From NCBI RefSeq assembly GCF_902498845.1, contig NZ_CABVLM010000006.1:1-64000 (forward strand): a stretch of 64,000 nt of DNA, given 5' to 3'. Below the pieces are notes generated by a model. That model was not told where the DNA came from, searched no databases, and saw only the letters and a list, made by a program, of their open reading frames with translations. Made by a program: the position numbers and the translations under genes. Positions 45,553 through 53,742 of the stretch are shown piece by piece (positions within the stretch are counted from its first letter, which is position 1; each line of letters begins with the position of its first letter). This DNA comes from Pseudoalteromonas rhizosphaerae (GTDB lineage Bacteria > Pseudomonadota > Gammaproteobacteria > Enterobacterales > Alteromonadaceae).

Positions 45553-45610
45553 ATATCCGAACTCTGGACAGTAAATCCCTTAACCCATATTTAGGTTAAA
45601 GAGTAAAAAC

Positions 45611-45630
45611 AAAGCTGCTTCGGCAGCTTT
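45611..45630 (+). terminator. Terminator after nhaB
   Basis: AAAGCTGC and GCAGCTTT pair around a TTCG tetraloop, followed by TTTATT. Confidence 0.92.
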
Positions 45631-45715
45631 TTTATTGTTACAAATCATATTTATCCTTGCGCCTAGTTTAATGACTAAGTCATAATTCATCTACAAATTA
45701 TAGATTGGATATTTT

Positions 45716-46228
45716 ATGACTTGGTTAGCAAATTTAGCCCAACAGCGCAGTGCTTGGTTACTGCTCGCTTTTAGCGCTTTTATTTTTGAAGTAATCGCAT
45801 TGTTTTTTCAATATAAAATGGGCTTAGAGCCATGCATTATGTGTATTTACCAACGTACTGCCATGCTGGGGTTATTAGCCGCTGGGTTACTCGGTGCAAT
45901 TAAACCCACGAATGTAATATGCCGCCTAACAGCATTTTCTGCATGGGCAGTTGCCAGTATTTGGGGTTATTTAATTGCACGCGAACATATCGATATGCAA
46001 ACTACCACCGATCCTTTTGCGTTTAGCTGTGAATTCGAACCTAATTTCCCATTACCATTGCACGAATGGATGCCACATTTTTTTGCTGCAACAGGTGACT
46101 GTGGCAACATCGATTGGCAATTTGCAGGGCTAAGTATGCCGGCGTGGATGGAGATCATTTTTGCCGCATTTACTCTGATACTAATGGCCGTTGTAGCAAG
46201 TCGTTTAATAATTAAAAAGTCGCTGTGA
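45716..46228 (+). CDS. dsbB: Disulfide bond formation protein DsbB
   Basis: A 170-residue inner-membrane quinone-dependent oxidase of DsbA with four membrane helices. The first thiol pair is Cys40 and Cys43 (EPCIMC), the second Cys105 and Cys129 (SCEFEPN... GDCG). Both pairs are placed as in E. coli. It provides oxidising power to the periplasm, upstream of the cytochrome c maturation thiol proteins at 52712-53742. It is the last gene of the nhaB neighbourhood. The next small membrane gene overlaps its stop (TGATG). Confidence 0.95.
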   Translation: MTWLANLAQQRSAWLLLAFSAFIFEVIALFFQYKMGLEPCIMCIYQRTAMLGLLAAGLLGAIKPTNVICRLTAFSAWAVASIWGYLIAREHIDMQTTTDPFAFSCEFEPNFPLPLHEWMPHFFAATGDCGNIDWQFAGLSMPAWMEIIFAAFTLILMAVVASRLIIKKSL

Positions 46229-46530
46229 TGATGGCATTATTTTCAAGTCAAGTAACGCAATTAAAATCGTTTAAAATACGTCAACGTCAGCAAATAATTG
46301 CGATTGCAGTGAGTATGTTAACTCCAATGCAAAAAATCAGTTTGCGTATTATTAAGCTGGTTTTATTGATCCCAGTATTTCTATCATTAGCGTATGTTGA
46401 AGGTTGGTTGTTACTTCCAGCTTTACTTCTGGCCGGGTTAAGCTACCCGTTGTTAACCACCCCTGTTGAAATTCAATTTTCTAAACACTATTTAAGCAAG
46501 GCTATAAAGCAATTTGAACAGGGCGAATAA
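46228..46530 (+). CDS. Small membrane protein overlapping dsbB (DUF6170-like)
   Basis: A 100-residue protein with two adjacent hydrophobic segments (about 40-55 and 58-78) and a basic N-terminal half. The start ATG 46228 overlaps the dsbB stop (TGATG); ATG 46231 is one codon later. I recall a family of this size in Alteromonadales (DUF6170), but this is not certain. Coupling to dsbB suggests cotranslation. The stop lies inside the loop of a terminator hairpin. Function unknown. Confidence 0.6.
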   Translation: MMALFSSQVTQLKSFKIRQRQQIIAIAVSMLTPMQKISLRIIKLVLLIPVFLSLAYVEGWLLLPALLLAGLSYPLLTTPVEIQFSKHYLSKAIKQFEQGE

Positions 46531-46540
46531 TTCGCCCTGT
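46518..46540 (+). terminator. Terminator overlapping the end of the small membrane gene
   Basis: ACAGGGCGAA and TTCGCCCTGT pair around TAA, which is the stop codon of the small membrane gene; AGTTTTTT follows. Confidence 0.8.
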
Positions 46541-46546
46541 AGTTTT

Positions 46547-46843
46547 TTAAAATGTAACTTTGCCATCCAGTTTAGCGACTAATTTATCGCCAATACCTTT
46601 AACCTGCGCTAAATCTGCAACAGACTTAAACTTGCCTTGCTTAGTACGGAAATCAATGATCGCTTGCGCTTTTGATTTACCAATACCAGGCAGCTGAGTA
46701 AGCTGTTCGACTGTTGCTTGATTCACATTGACTAACTGAACTTTCTTCATACTTTCAGTAGTCTCTGTTTTAGTTACAGCTGCGCTACTAGGCAATGAAA
46801 TAGCTAAGCCAAGCACTACCACTATTAAAGTTAAAAACTTCAT
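46547..46843 (-). CDS. Secreted helix-hairpin-helix protein (ComEA-like)
   Basis: A 98-residue exported protein, signal peptide about 1-21 (ending SSAAV), followed by two helix-hairpin-helix motifs: VEQLTQLPGIGKSKAQAII and VADLAQVKGIGDKLVAKLD. Short ComEA-like proteins of this kind bind double-stranded DNA in the periplasm and help draw in transforming DNA in Vibrio and other naturally competent bacteria. The typical longer ComEA has a membrane anchor; this is the short secreted version. No other competence genes are in the window. Confidence 0.88.
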   Translation of the reverse strand: MKFLTLIVVVLGLAISLPSSAAVTKTETTESMKKVQLVNVNQATVEQLTQLPGIGKSKAQAIIDFRTKQGKFKSVADLAQVKGIGDKLVAKLDGKVTF

Positions 46844-47034
46844 GTTTCTCCTCCATGATATCCATACGTGGACTCAATTAATAGTTGATTTTAATGCCTT
46901 CACTTTTGGACTACCTCCAAATAAAGTCATACTAAAAAAGTGCGACTATTTAAATAAAGTAAAGTTGTACCTCTTTGTCAAATCCTAGTAGTAAAAAATA
47001 AAAATGTTCACTTGCAAAAAGACCAATAAACAAT

Positions 47035-47054
47035 TACTGTACATAAAAACAGTA
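47035..47054. promoter_or_regulatory. LexA (SOS) box upstream of yebG
   Basis: TACTGTACATAAAAACAGTA fits the LexA consensus TACTGT-N8-ACAGTA in all 12 consensus positions. It lies 50 bases before the yebG start, placing the gene in the SOS regulon. Confidence 0.85.
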
Positions 47055-47104
47055 ATCAATCAAGGTGAACTTGTTATTCACCAAGCAAATTGGCAGGAGA
47101 AATC

Positions 47105-47419
47105 ATGGCTGTTGTTGTTAAATATGTTGTAGAGAGAAACGGAGTCGAGCGTATGACGTTTACTACTAAAAAAGAAGCTGACGCGTATGACAAAATGCTT
47201 GATATAGCAGAGTCGCTTGAGGTTATGCTTGAGAAAGTTGATGTGCCACTAAGCGAACAACAAATCGAATCGCTCGCACTTGAGATTGCTAAAAGTAAAG
47301 ACGACTTTATGAATGTACTTAAAGGCGGCAAAGAGGCAATACAGAAAGCACCTACGGCGAAAGTAAAAAAAGAAAATGTAGCGTCGATTAAAGCCAGCGC
47401 AGATAAAGAAGCAAGCTAA
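47105..47419 (+). CDS. yebG: YebG, DNA-damage-inducible protein
   Basis: A 104-residue protein of the YebG family. MAVVVKYVVERNGVERMTFTT and KEADAYDKMLDIAESL match E. coli YebG closely; the C-terminal half is more variable and Lys-rich. YebG is SOS-induced in E. coli, and here a strong LexA box lies upstream. ATG 47105 is chosen because AGGAG lies nine bases upstream; an in-frame codon five residues earlier is ignored. Its molecular function is not known. A strong terminator follows. Confidence 0.93.
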   Translation: MAVVVKYVVERNGVERMTFTTKKEADAYDKMLDIAESLEVMLEKVDVPLSEQQIESLALEIAKSKDDFMNVLKGGKEAIQKAPTAKVKKENVASIKASADKEAS

Positions 47420-47440
47420 AAACTTACAAGTTAACTAACT

Positions 47441-47468
47441 AAAAAAGGGCAATTAATTGCCCTTTTTT
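47441..47468. terminator. Bidirectional terminator between yebG and putP
   Basis: AAAAAAGGGCAATTAATTGCCCTTTTTT is a perfect 28-base palindrome with T-runs on both strands. Confidence 0.93.
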
Positions 47469-47489
47469 AGTTATAAAAATTACTACCCG

Positions 47490-49013
47490 TTATAGCCCTC
47501 GTTCAACTTCATCAAATAATTCGGTGATCTCTTTATTTGGTGGCGCTGTTGATAAGCTCACTGTAATGATTGCAATTGTTGCAAGTATAAAACCCGGTAT
47601 AATTTCATAAATGATACTGCTGAGGCTCTCACCATTTATGGTGATTGGCGCGTATATCCAGATCAACACTGTCCCTGCACCCACAACCATGCCACTGATC
47701 GCACCTTGTAGATTCATTCGCTTCCAATACAAGCTAAGTAATACTAACGGGCCAAACGCAGCCCCAAAACCAGCCCATGCATTACTTACTAAATCTAAAA
47801 TAGAACTATCGCGATCATAAGCCAAATAAATAGCAAATAATGCAACGAGTAGTACACTAATTCGACCAACTAAAACCAGCTCGGTTTGTGATGCATCACG
47901 GTTTAAATAAATTTTATAGAAATCTTCAGTTAACGAGCTTGAACAAACCAATAACTGAGATGAAATAGTACTCATAATCGCAGCTAAAATAGCAGCAAGT
48001 AAAAAGCCGGCAATAAGTGGATGGAAAACCAATTCAGATAATACTAAGAATATCGTTTCTTTATCGTCAATCAGCATTTGATTTTCGATCATGTAAGCGG
48101 CACCAAATAGTCCAGTTAACACCGCACCAATCGCTGATAAGGTCATCCACGACATACCAATACGACGCATAGTTGGCATATCTTTCACAGATCGTACTGA
48201 CATAAAACGTACTATGATATGCGGTTGACCAAAATAACCTAAGCCCCATGCCATTGCAGAAATAATAGCGATAGTTGAACCACCAGCAAACCAATCTAAC
48301 ATATTAAGCGAGTGGACTTCGCTCTCTTTCGGAGCGCTTAACAGCAAGTCATAGCTGGCATTAGCAAGTGTGTCTAACACTGGCTGGTCTAGCATCGTAT
48401 AAGTAACAATAGGTACAGCAAGTAGCGAGACAAACATAATGCAACCTTGCACAAAGTCAGTCAAACTAACAGCTAAGAAACCACCAAACAATGTATAGAG
48501 TACGACGACTCCGGTTGTCACATAAAGCCCTGTTTCGTAACTCATCTGAAATGAGTTTTCGAATAATTTTCCGCCAGCGACAACGCCTGAAGAAGTATAA
48601 AGTGTGAAGAAAACGATGATCACGATTGCCGAGATGACTCGTAATATATTTTTATTATCAGCAAAACGATTAGCAAAGTAATCTGGGATGGTAATCGAGT
48701 CATTCGCTTTTTCAGTATAGACACGTAGCCTTGGCGCGACTAAAAAGTAGTTTGCCCAAGCACCAAGTACTAAACCTATCGCAATCCAAACTTTACTTAA
48801 GCCAAATAGATACATAGCACCGGGTAAACCCATAAGTAGCCAACCACTCATGTCCGATGCACCTGCAGATAGTGCAGCTACAGCTGGTGATAAACTTCTG
48901 CCACCCAACATATAACCCGACACATCGGCGGTAGACTGCTTATAAGCGTACAAGCCAATACCTAGCATTACGATAAAATACGCAGCTAAAGAAATAATCA
49001 TTCCAGTTTCCAA
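47490..49013 (-). CDS. putP: Sodium/proline symporter PutP
   Basis: A 507-residue solute:sodium symporter with about 13 membrane helices. Signatures: GYMLGGRSLSPAVAALSAGASDMSGWLLMGLPGAMYL in the first helices and the AILAAIMSTISSQLLVCSSSLTEDFYK region holding sodium-binding serines. It takes up proline with sodium for osmoprotection and catabolism. The start is TTG 49013 (METGMIISLAAY) because GGAGG lies five bases upstream; an in-frame TTG at 49025 lies before that site, and ATG 49001 is the nearest later choice. No putA is adjacent. Confidence 0.94.
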   Translation of the reverse strand: METGMIISLAAYFIVMLGIGLYAYKQSTADVSGYMLGGRSLSPAVAALSAGASDMSGWLLMGLPGAMYLFGLSKVWIAIGLVLGAWANYFLVAPRLRVYTEKANDSITIPDYFANRFADNKNILRVISAIVIIVFFTLYTSSGVVAGGKLFENSFQMSYETGLYVTTGVVVLYTLFGGFLAVSLTDFVQGCIMFVSLLAVPIVTYTMLDQPVLDTLANASYDLLLSAPKESEVHSLNMLDWFAGGSTIAIISAMAWGLGYFGQPHIIVRFMSVRSVKDMPTMRRIGMSWMTLSAIGAVLTGLFGAAYMIENQMLIDDKETIFLVLSELVFHPLIAGFLLAAILAAIMSTISSQLLVCSSSLTEDFYKIYLNRDASQTELVLVGRISVLLVALFAIYLAYDRDSSILDLVSNAWAGFGAAFGPLVLLSLYWKRMNLQGAISGMVVGAGTVLIWIYAPITINGESLSSIIYEIIPGFILATIAIITVSLSTAPPNKEITELFDEVERGL

Positions 49014-49378
49014 ACTCGCCTCCAACTCTGAAGTTAAAACCTGGCTTTCAATCCTAATAATGACTCATAAATCAATACTATATAAAGTCATTATTGGTGT
49101 AAAAACCAACCTAGAGCTTGACTATATCACGCAAAGGGTGAATAACTCCAATTACTAAGTTAACCTTACAATGATATAGGGTTAAGCGGTTTTACCTAAT
49201 GGTTAATTATTTGACTATAGAACATGGTAATTAATACTTAATTACCCTAGGATTAGATCGATGATTTTGCAATTAATCAATACTATAGTATTGATATTTT
49301 AAATATAGTTAATGCTATTTATGTTGTTTTATCTTATATTGCCCAAGTAATCGCTTAACTGATGTGGACCCGCTGTTT
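49014..49378. other. putP / EAL-HDOD divergent region with two palindromes
   Basis: No gene is seen in 365 bases. GGTAATTAA-TAC-TTAATTACC (49226-49246, perfect 9-base arms) and ATCAATACTATAGTATTGAT (49276-49295, a perfect 20-base palindrome) lie 83-153 bases before the EAL-HDOD start. Both are AT-rich and look like operator dyads. Confidence 0.55.
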
Positions 49379-50602
49379 ATGTATTTTTATGCTGCACGCC
49401 AACCAATTTTAGATCGAAACAAACAACTTGTAGGATATGAGTTACTTTTTCGTGACGGCGTTGATAATGTATTCCCAGATATTGATGGTGACGAGGCAAC
49501 TAGCCGGCTAATTGAAGGTAGTCAATTCAATTTTGGCTTAGAAGATCTCACCGATAATAAACCAGCGTATATCAACTTTACGCTTGAAACATTACAAAAA
49601 GGCTACCCAACCCTGCTTGGTAAAGATCAGATTGTTGTAGAAATACTCGAAACAATTCAACCAGGGAAACGCTTACTCGCGATCGTCAAAGACTTAAAAC
49701 AAAAAGGTTATACGCTCGCCCTGGATGATTATATTCACCAGCCTGTATGGCGTCATTTTTATCCTTTTATTGATATTATTAAAATAGATTTTCTCAATTG
49801 TGAAGTTGACACTATCCACAGCATAATCGAAGAAATTAAACCTTATCCGCATATAAAATTATTAGCAGAAAAGGTAGAAACCTACGAAAAGTATCAATTA
49901 GCATTAGATCTTGGCTTTACTTACTTTCAAGGGTTTTTCTTTTCCAAGCCAGAAATGGTGCAAAGTAAAACCTTGCCGCCATCAGAGATAGCTCTTGCCG
50001 AGCTGCTTTATGAGACATCCACTGTTGAAGTCAATTTAAAGAAAATTACCGACGTATTTGAGCGAGATGTAAACCTCTCTTATAAATTATTACGTTATAG
50101 TAATTCAGCGGCATTTAAGCGCAGAGCTGAGATCAGCACCATCAAACAAGCACTAATTGTGCTAGGTGCAGCAGAAATTAAAAAGTTTTTATCCTTGTTG
50201 TTTGCAGCTCAAGTTGCTGGTGATAAACCCGCAGAGTTAATACGCTTATCGTTAACTAGAGCACGCTTTACTGAGTTGCTAGCTATAAACCATAGTAAAC
50301 TCAAAGATACGGGAATGGCTTTTTTAACCGGTATGATGTCACTAATGGATGCCATATTAGATGAAGATATGGAAAGCGTGATGAATAAGCTACCATTATC
50401 CAACGACATAAAGTTAGCATTATTAGAGGATCAAGGTTTACTGGCACAATATCTGCGCTTGGTAAAATTATACGAACAAGCCAATTGGCAAGGTGCAAAC
50501 GCGATTAAAGATGAGCTTGGTCTTACAGCTGGTAAAGTGCCAGATGCATACCATGACGCAGTTAACTGGGCTAATGAACAAATGAAAGTACTGGCTGGGT
50601 AA
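49379..50602 (+). CDS. EAL-HDOD cyclic-di-GMP-type regulator (YuxH/CdgJ-like)
   Basis: A 407-residue cytoplasmic protein with an EAL domain (about 1-195) then HDOD (about 200-385). The start FYAARQPILDRNKQLVGYELLFRD is typical of the YuxH/CdgJ group. The EAL signature reads YELLF, yet Asn (YINFT), Glu (VEILE), Asp pair (LDDY), Lys (IIKIDF), later Glu (LAEKVET) and Gln (FQGFFFS) remain. The usual DDFGxG loop is changed to DDYIHQ, so the activity may be weak or absent. In Vibrio CdgJ affects motility and biofilm. ATG 49379 is chosen; a GTG 49364 lacks a ribosome site. Confidence 0.88.
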   Translation: MYFYAARQPILDRNKQLVGYELLFRDGVDNVFPDIDGDEATSRLIEGSQFNFGLEDLTDNKPAYINFTLETLQKGYPTLLGKDQIVVEILETIQPGKRLLAIVKDLKQKGYTLALDDYIHQPVWRHFYPFIDIIKIDFLNCEVDTIHSIIEEIKPYPHIKLLAEKVETYEKYQLALDLGFTYFQGFFFSKPEMVQSKTLPPSEIALAELLYETSTVEVNLKKITDVFERDVNLSYKLLRYSNSAAFKRRAEISTIKQALIVLGAAEIKKFLSLLFAAQVAGDKPAELIRLSLTRARFTELLAINHSKLKDTGMAFLTGMMSLMDAILDEDMESVMNKLPLSNDIKLALLEDQGLLAQYLRLVKLYEQANWQGANAIKDELGLTAGKVPDAYHDAVNWANEQMKVLAG

Positions 50603-50618
50603 TAAACAACGCCGTAAA

Positions 50619-50648
50619 AACAATGCCAGCTTAGATGCTGGCATTGTT
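50619..50648. terminator. Bidirectional terminator between the EAL-HDOD gene and mlaA
   Basis: AACAATGCCAGC and GCTGGCATTGTT pair (12 bp) around TTAGAT. Confidence 0.85.
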
Positions 50649-50671
50649 ATTTAACCCGAAAATATAATATA

Positions 50672-51403
50672 TTAAAGGCTTTCTAAAAAGTCTTCATCAA
50701 AATCTTCGGGCTCTTTTTCAACAGGTGGATTACCATCATACAGCTCATATAACTGACGTTGAAAGTAAATGTCTTTCATAAAAATATACGGATCGAGTGA
50801 CTCATTCAATAAGCTTTCTTGCGGTATTAAAGAGGCTCGGGCTTCTACGGCCTTTAATGCAAACACCAATACAGTTTGTGGCGTGGTTAAGGCAATTTTT
50901 GGTAACACATAGCCATCAACCACTGCACCCGTTAGGTTACGCGCTGTTGACGGTCCCATTCCCGGTAGCATTAAATAAGCACCGTCGCCTATTCCCCATA
51001 CCCCCAGAGTTTGACCAAAGTCTTCATCGACAATATTCAAACCAAGCGATGTCGCAACATCAAATAAGCCAAAAATACCCACAGTTGAATTAACTAAAAA
51101 CCGCGCTAAGCTCACGCCTGCGTTACCCGCTTTACCTTGTAGCGTGGCATTAACTACATCAGTTGGTGCACTAATGTTGCCAGTAAAATTGACGATACTA
51201 CGGCGCACCGGTGTTGGTGTTACGGCCACATACCCTACCGCAACAGGGCGCAGAACATAAGCATCAAGTACATCCATATTAAAATCATACATTGGACGGT
51301 TAAATGATTGTAGTGGATCTCGCTCATCTATTTTTTCGTCAGGCACTTGCGCGCATCCTGCTAGCACCAATAGCCCAAACAAAACTAAACTCTGTCTTAA
51401 CAT
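50672..51403 (-). CDS. mlaA: Phospholipid-transport lipoprotein MlaA (VacJ)
   Basis: A 243-residue outer-membrane lipoprotein of the Mla system, which removes misplaced phospholipids from the outer leaflet and hands them to MlaC/MlaFEDB. Lipobox LAGC (Cys17). The family core NRPMYDFNMDVLDAYVLRPVA, VNATLQGKAGNAGVSLARFLVNSTVGIFGLFDVA and GVWGIGDGAYLMLPGMGPST is clear. It starts nine bases after the ccmI stop, with AAGGA upstream, so it may be read from the ccm transcript. The other mla genes are not in the window. The C-terminus is strongly acidic. Confidence 0.94.
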   Translation of the reverse strand: MLRQSLVLFGLLVLAGCAQVPDEKIDERDPLQSFNRPMYDFNMDVLDAYVLRPVAVGYVAVTPTPVRRSIVNFTGNISAPTDVVNATLQGKAGNAGVSLARFLVNSTVGIFGLFDVATSLGLNIVDEDFGQTLGVWGIGDGAYLMLPGMGPSTARNLTGAVVDGYVLPKIALTTPQTVLVFALKAVEARASLIPQESLLNESLDPYIFMKDIYFQRQLYELYDGNPPVEKEPEDFDEDFLESL

Positions 51404-51412
51404 CTTTTATCC

Positions 51413-52711
51413 TTAAGGTATTAATTCATTGATAAGTAAATCGTAAGCCTTGGTTTGGCTACGTTCTAACACATCTGAACGCCCTTCCAACTCACCCGTT
51501 GAAGGCATTACTGATGCATCCTTTGAAATGCGTGCAGTTAAAATAATTTTATCAACGCTTGAAAGCGTTAACCCTGCGACCATAGCATTACTATCACTTA
51601 ACTGTACTTCAATTGGAAAACTATAATCTGTTAATTTTACCACTGCGAGCGGCATTGGCGGACCATTGGCAGCTTTTGCAAATACGAATAAGGTACCTTG
51701 GATTGGAAGCTTCTCTGCAAGCTGTGGCGCAAGATTAACGGTAACTTTGATAGCACTCATTTTAGCTGCGTTATTATCCTCGCCACTGCCCTGCTCAGCT
51801 TGTGGTTGCAACGCAGGTGCTAGTTGTGTGTTTTCAGCTGTAATATTTTGTTCAATTTCAGTAATTCGCTGAGCAATCATGTCATAGCGAGTATCTTGCT
51901 CATCCATACTCTTTAAAAGCACTTCGAATGCTGCTTTTGCTTGCAACCAATCATGACGCTCATAAGCAATTAACGCTAACAATGAAATAGCATCAAGGTT
52001 AGTTGGATCGTCTTTGAGCACTTTAGAGAGCATACCCGCAGCGCGCGTCATATTTACATCACTGCCTTCAAGTAATAGTACTTGGCTGTAACTGATCAGC
52101 ACAGGCATGTTGTCAGGATCCATGCGTAGCACTTTATCAAATGACTGTTGCGCCATGTCGTATTCGTTCAATGACATTGCAACACGACCGAGTAGCATCC
52201 AAGCCACTTGATCATCACCACTTTGCGCAAGTTTAGTGCGTAGCCCTAACGCAAACGCTTGTAATTCATTTTGGGTTAAAGGTTCGCCTTGTTGCATCAC
52301 GGCTCGTTCACCATAAGCTGCTAAATTATCCATGGCGCTGTGCCAGTTCTGCAACTGTTGTTGTGAACCAGTTGCAGTATAAAATACAGCGGTAAAAGCG
52401 ATTAAAAATGCACTGCCTGTTAATGCAAAAATACGGTTATTGCCTCTGCTCATCAGTGATTTTTCAGGCGATAACTCATTTAGTAAACGACGTTTGAGCT
52501 CAATCACAGACTCATCATGGTTAACTTGATCAATACGTTGATTTGCTAAATCATTCGCCAGCTCGCCAAGGCGCTGATGGTAGATGGCAATAAGCTCTGA
52601 ATTAGCATTGTAAGTGAGACTTTGTACCCGCTCTTTACTCAAAAACGGCAATGCCACAAACGCCACAGCTAATAAGGTTAATAATGCAAAAGAAACCCAC
52701 ATTAGTATCAT
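51413..52711 (-). CDS. ccmI: Cytochrome c maturation protein CcmI
   Basis: A 432-residue inner-membrane protein with TPR-type repeats, part of the apocytochrome chaperone/ligation complex with CcmF and CcmH. TM1 about 4-23, a second TM about 90-108, then a periplasmic region with TPRs (LGRVAMSLNEYDMAQQSFDKVLRMDPDN) and a C-terminal beta-rich domain. The C-terminal part binds the apocytochrome end. It is the last gene of the ccm operon, directly after ccmH with no gap, and AGGAG lies eight bases before the first ATG. Confidence 0.9.
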   Translation of the reverse strand: MILMWVSFALLTLLAVAFVALPFLSKERVQSLTYNANSELIAIYHQRLGELANDLANQRIDQVNHDESVIELKRRLLNELSPEKSLMSRGNNRIFALTGSAFLIAFTAVFYTATGSQQQLQNWHSAMDNLAAYGERAVMQQGEPLTQNELQAFALGLRTKLAQSGDDQVAWMLLGRVAMSLNEYDMAQQSFDKVLRMDPDNMPVLISYSQVLLLEGSDVNMTRAAGMLSKVLKDDPTNLDAISLLALIAYERHDWLQAKAAFEVLLKSMDEQDTRYDMIAQRITEIEQNITAENTQLAPALQPQAEQGSGEDNNAAKMSAIKVTVNLAPQLAEKLPIQGTLFVFAKAANGPPMPLAVVKLTDYSFPIEVQLSDSNAMVAGLTLSSVDKIILTARISKDASVMPSTGELEGRSDVLERSQTKAYDLLINELIP

Positions 52712-53173
52712 TTAAATCTGCTCCTGACGTTCATTTTTCGCAATGAGCTTGGCTAATAACGCCTCATCTTGCTCACTCCATGTTTGCTTAACCGCAGACT
52801 TACGTTGACGAAAAATAATAAAGCCAAAGCCAAATACCACAATCAAAATAGGTAATACCCATAACACTAATGTTGCTGGCGTTACTGGCGGATCGTAGTG
52901 AACAAAATAGCCATAGCGGTCAATCATATATTCAATCACATCGTCTTTCGATTTGCCTTCTTTGACTAACGCCAATACTTTTTCGCGCAAATCTTTCGCA
53001 ACCACAGCATCTGAATCTGCGATATTTTGATTTTGACATTTAGGGCAACGTAATTCTTTAGTTAACTCAGTAAAGCGTTGCGCTTGTTCGTTGTTATCAA
53101 ATTGGTAACGATCTTGCTCTGCCATAGCTATGCCACTGGCTAGTATCATTAAAGCAATTAAAAAATATTTCAT
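52712..53173 (-). CDS. ccmH: Cytochrome c maturation protein CcmH (thiol reductase)
   Basis: A 153-residue periplasm-facing protein, anchored by a signal peptide (1-18) and a C-terminal membrane helix (about 105-123). The redox motif is LRCPKCQNQ with Cys43 and Cys46, and the three-helix fold is typical. It reduces apocytochrome CXXCH together with CcmG. This is the short form of the family (like CcmL/CcmH N-domain), with the TPR part encoded separately as ccmI. Its ATG overlaps the ccmG stop by four bases. Confidence 0.94.
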   Translation of the reverse strand: MKYFLIALMILASGIAMAEQDRYQFDNNEQAQRFTELTKELRCPKCQNQNIADSDAVVAKDLREKVLALVKEGKSKDDVIEYMIDRYGYFVHYDPPVTPATLVLWVLPILIVVFGFGFIIFRQRKSAVKQTWSEQDEALLAKLIAKNERQEQI

Positions 53174-53742
53174 GGCTGTAATTCCTGCATCAAGGGAGCA
53201 AATTTAGCACGCCAAACTCGTGGGTTTATATCGCCAGTATGGTGCAATAAAATGGTGCCTTTGCTATCCACTAAAAATGTTTCAGGTGCACCTGACACAC
53301 CTAAATCAAGCGAAAGAGTACGGTGTAAGTCAAGAATATTAAACTGATACGGATCACCGGCACGACTTAACATTGACGTCACTTCTTCACGTAGCGCTGG
53401 CATATCAAATTCACCATCAAAGTCAGCATCATAACTTTGTACATAGTAAAGCCCGATAATTTTAACGCCTTGCTCTCGCAATTGGGTTAAATAATCTAAT
53501 TCAGCTAAACAGGTAGGACACCAAGTGCCCCATACATTGAGTAGATATACATCGCCTTTTAATTGACTATCTTGCCAACGCTTTGAATCCTGCATTAAAT
53601 CAGGTAAATCAAAGGCTGGCATTGGCTGACCTAACCGACCGGTTTGAATTTCTCTTGGGTTTGAAAACAAACCTTGAAATAAAAACACACACACTAAAGC
53701 AAATGCCAGCAGGGGTATAAGCGCTAATAATTTGCGATTCAT
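53170..53742 (-). CDS. ccmG: Thiol:disulfide interchange protein CcmG (DsbE)
   Basis: A 190-residue membrane-anchored thioredoxin-fold protein. N-terminal anchor about 5-24, active site WGTWCPTCLAEL with Cys75 and Cys78, and a cis-Pro region ETFLV. It carries reducing power from DsbD to CcmH and the apocytochrome. The GVSGAPETFLVDSKG segment is typical. It overlaps ccmF by four bases and ccmH by four bases. Confidence 0.95.
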   Translation of the reverse strand: MNRKLLALIPLLAFALVCVFLFQGLFSNPREIQTGRLGQPMPAFDLPDLMQDSKRWQDSQLKGDVYLLNVWGTWCPTCLAELDYLTQLREQGVKIIGLYYVQSYDADFDGEFDMPALREEVTSMLSRAGDPYQFNILDLHRTLSLDLGVSGAPETFLVDSKGTILLHHTGDINPRVWRAKFAPLMQELQP

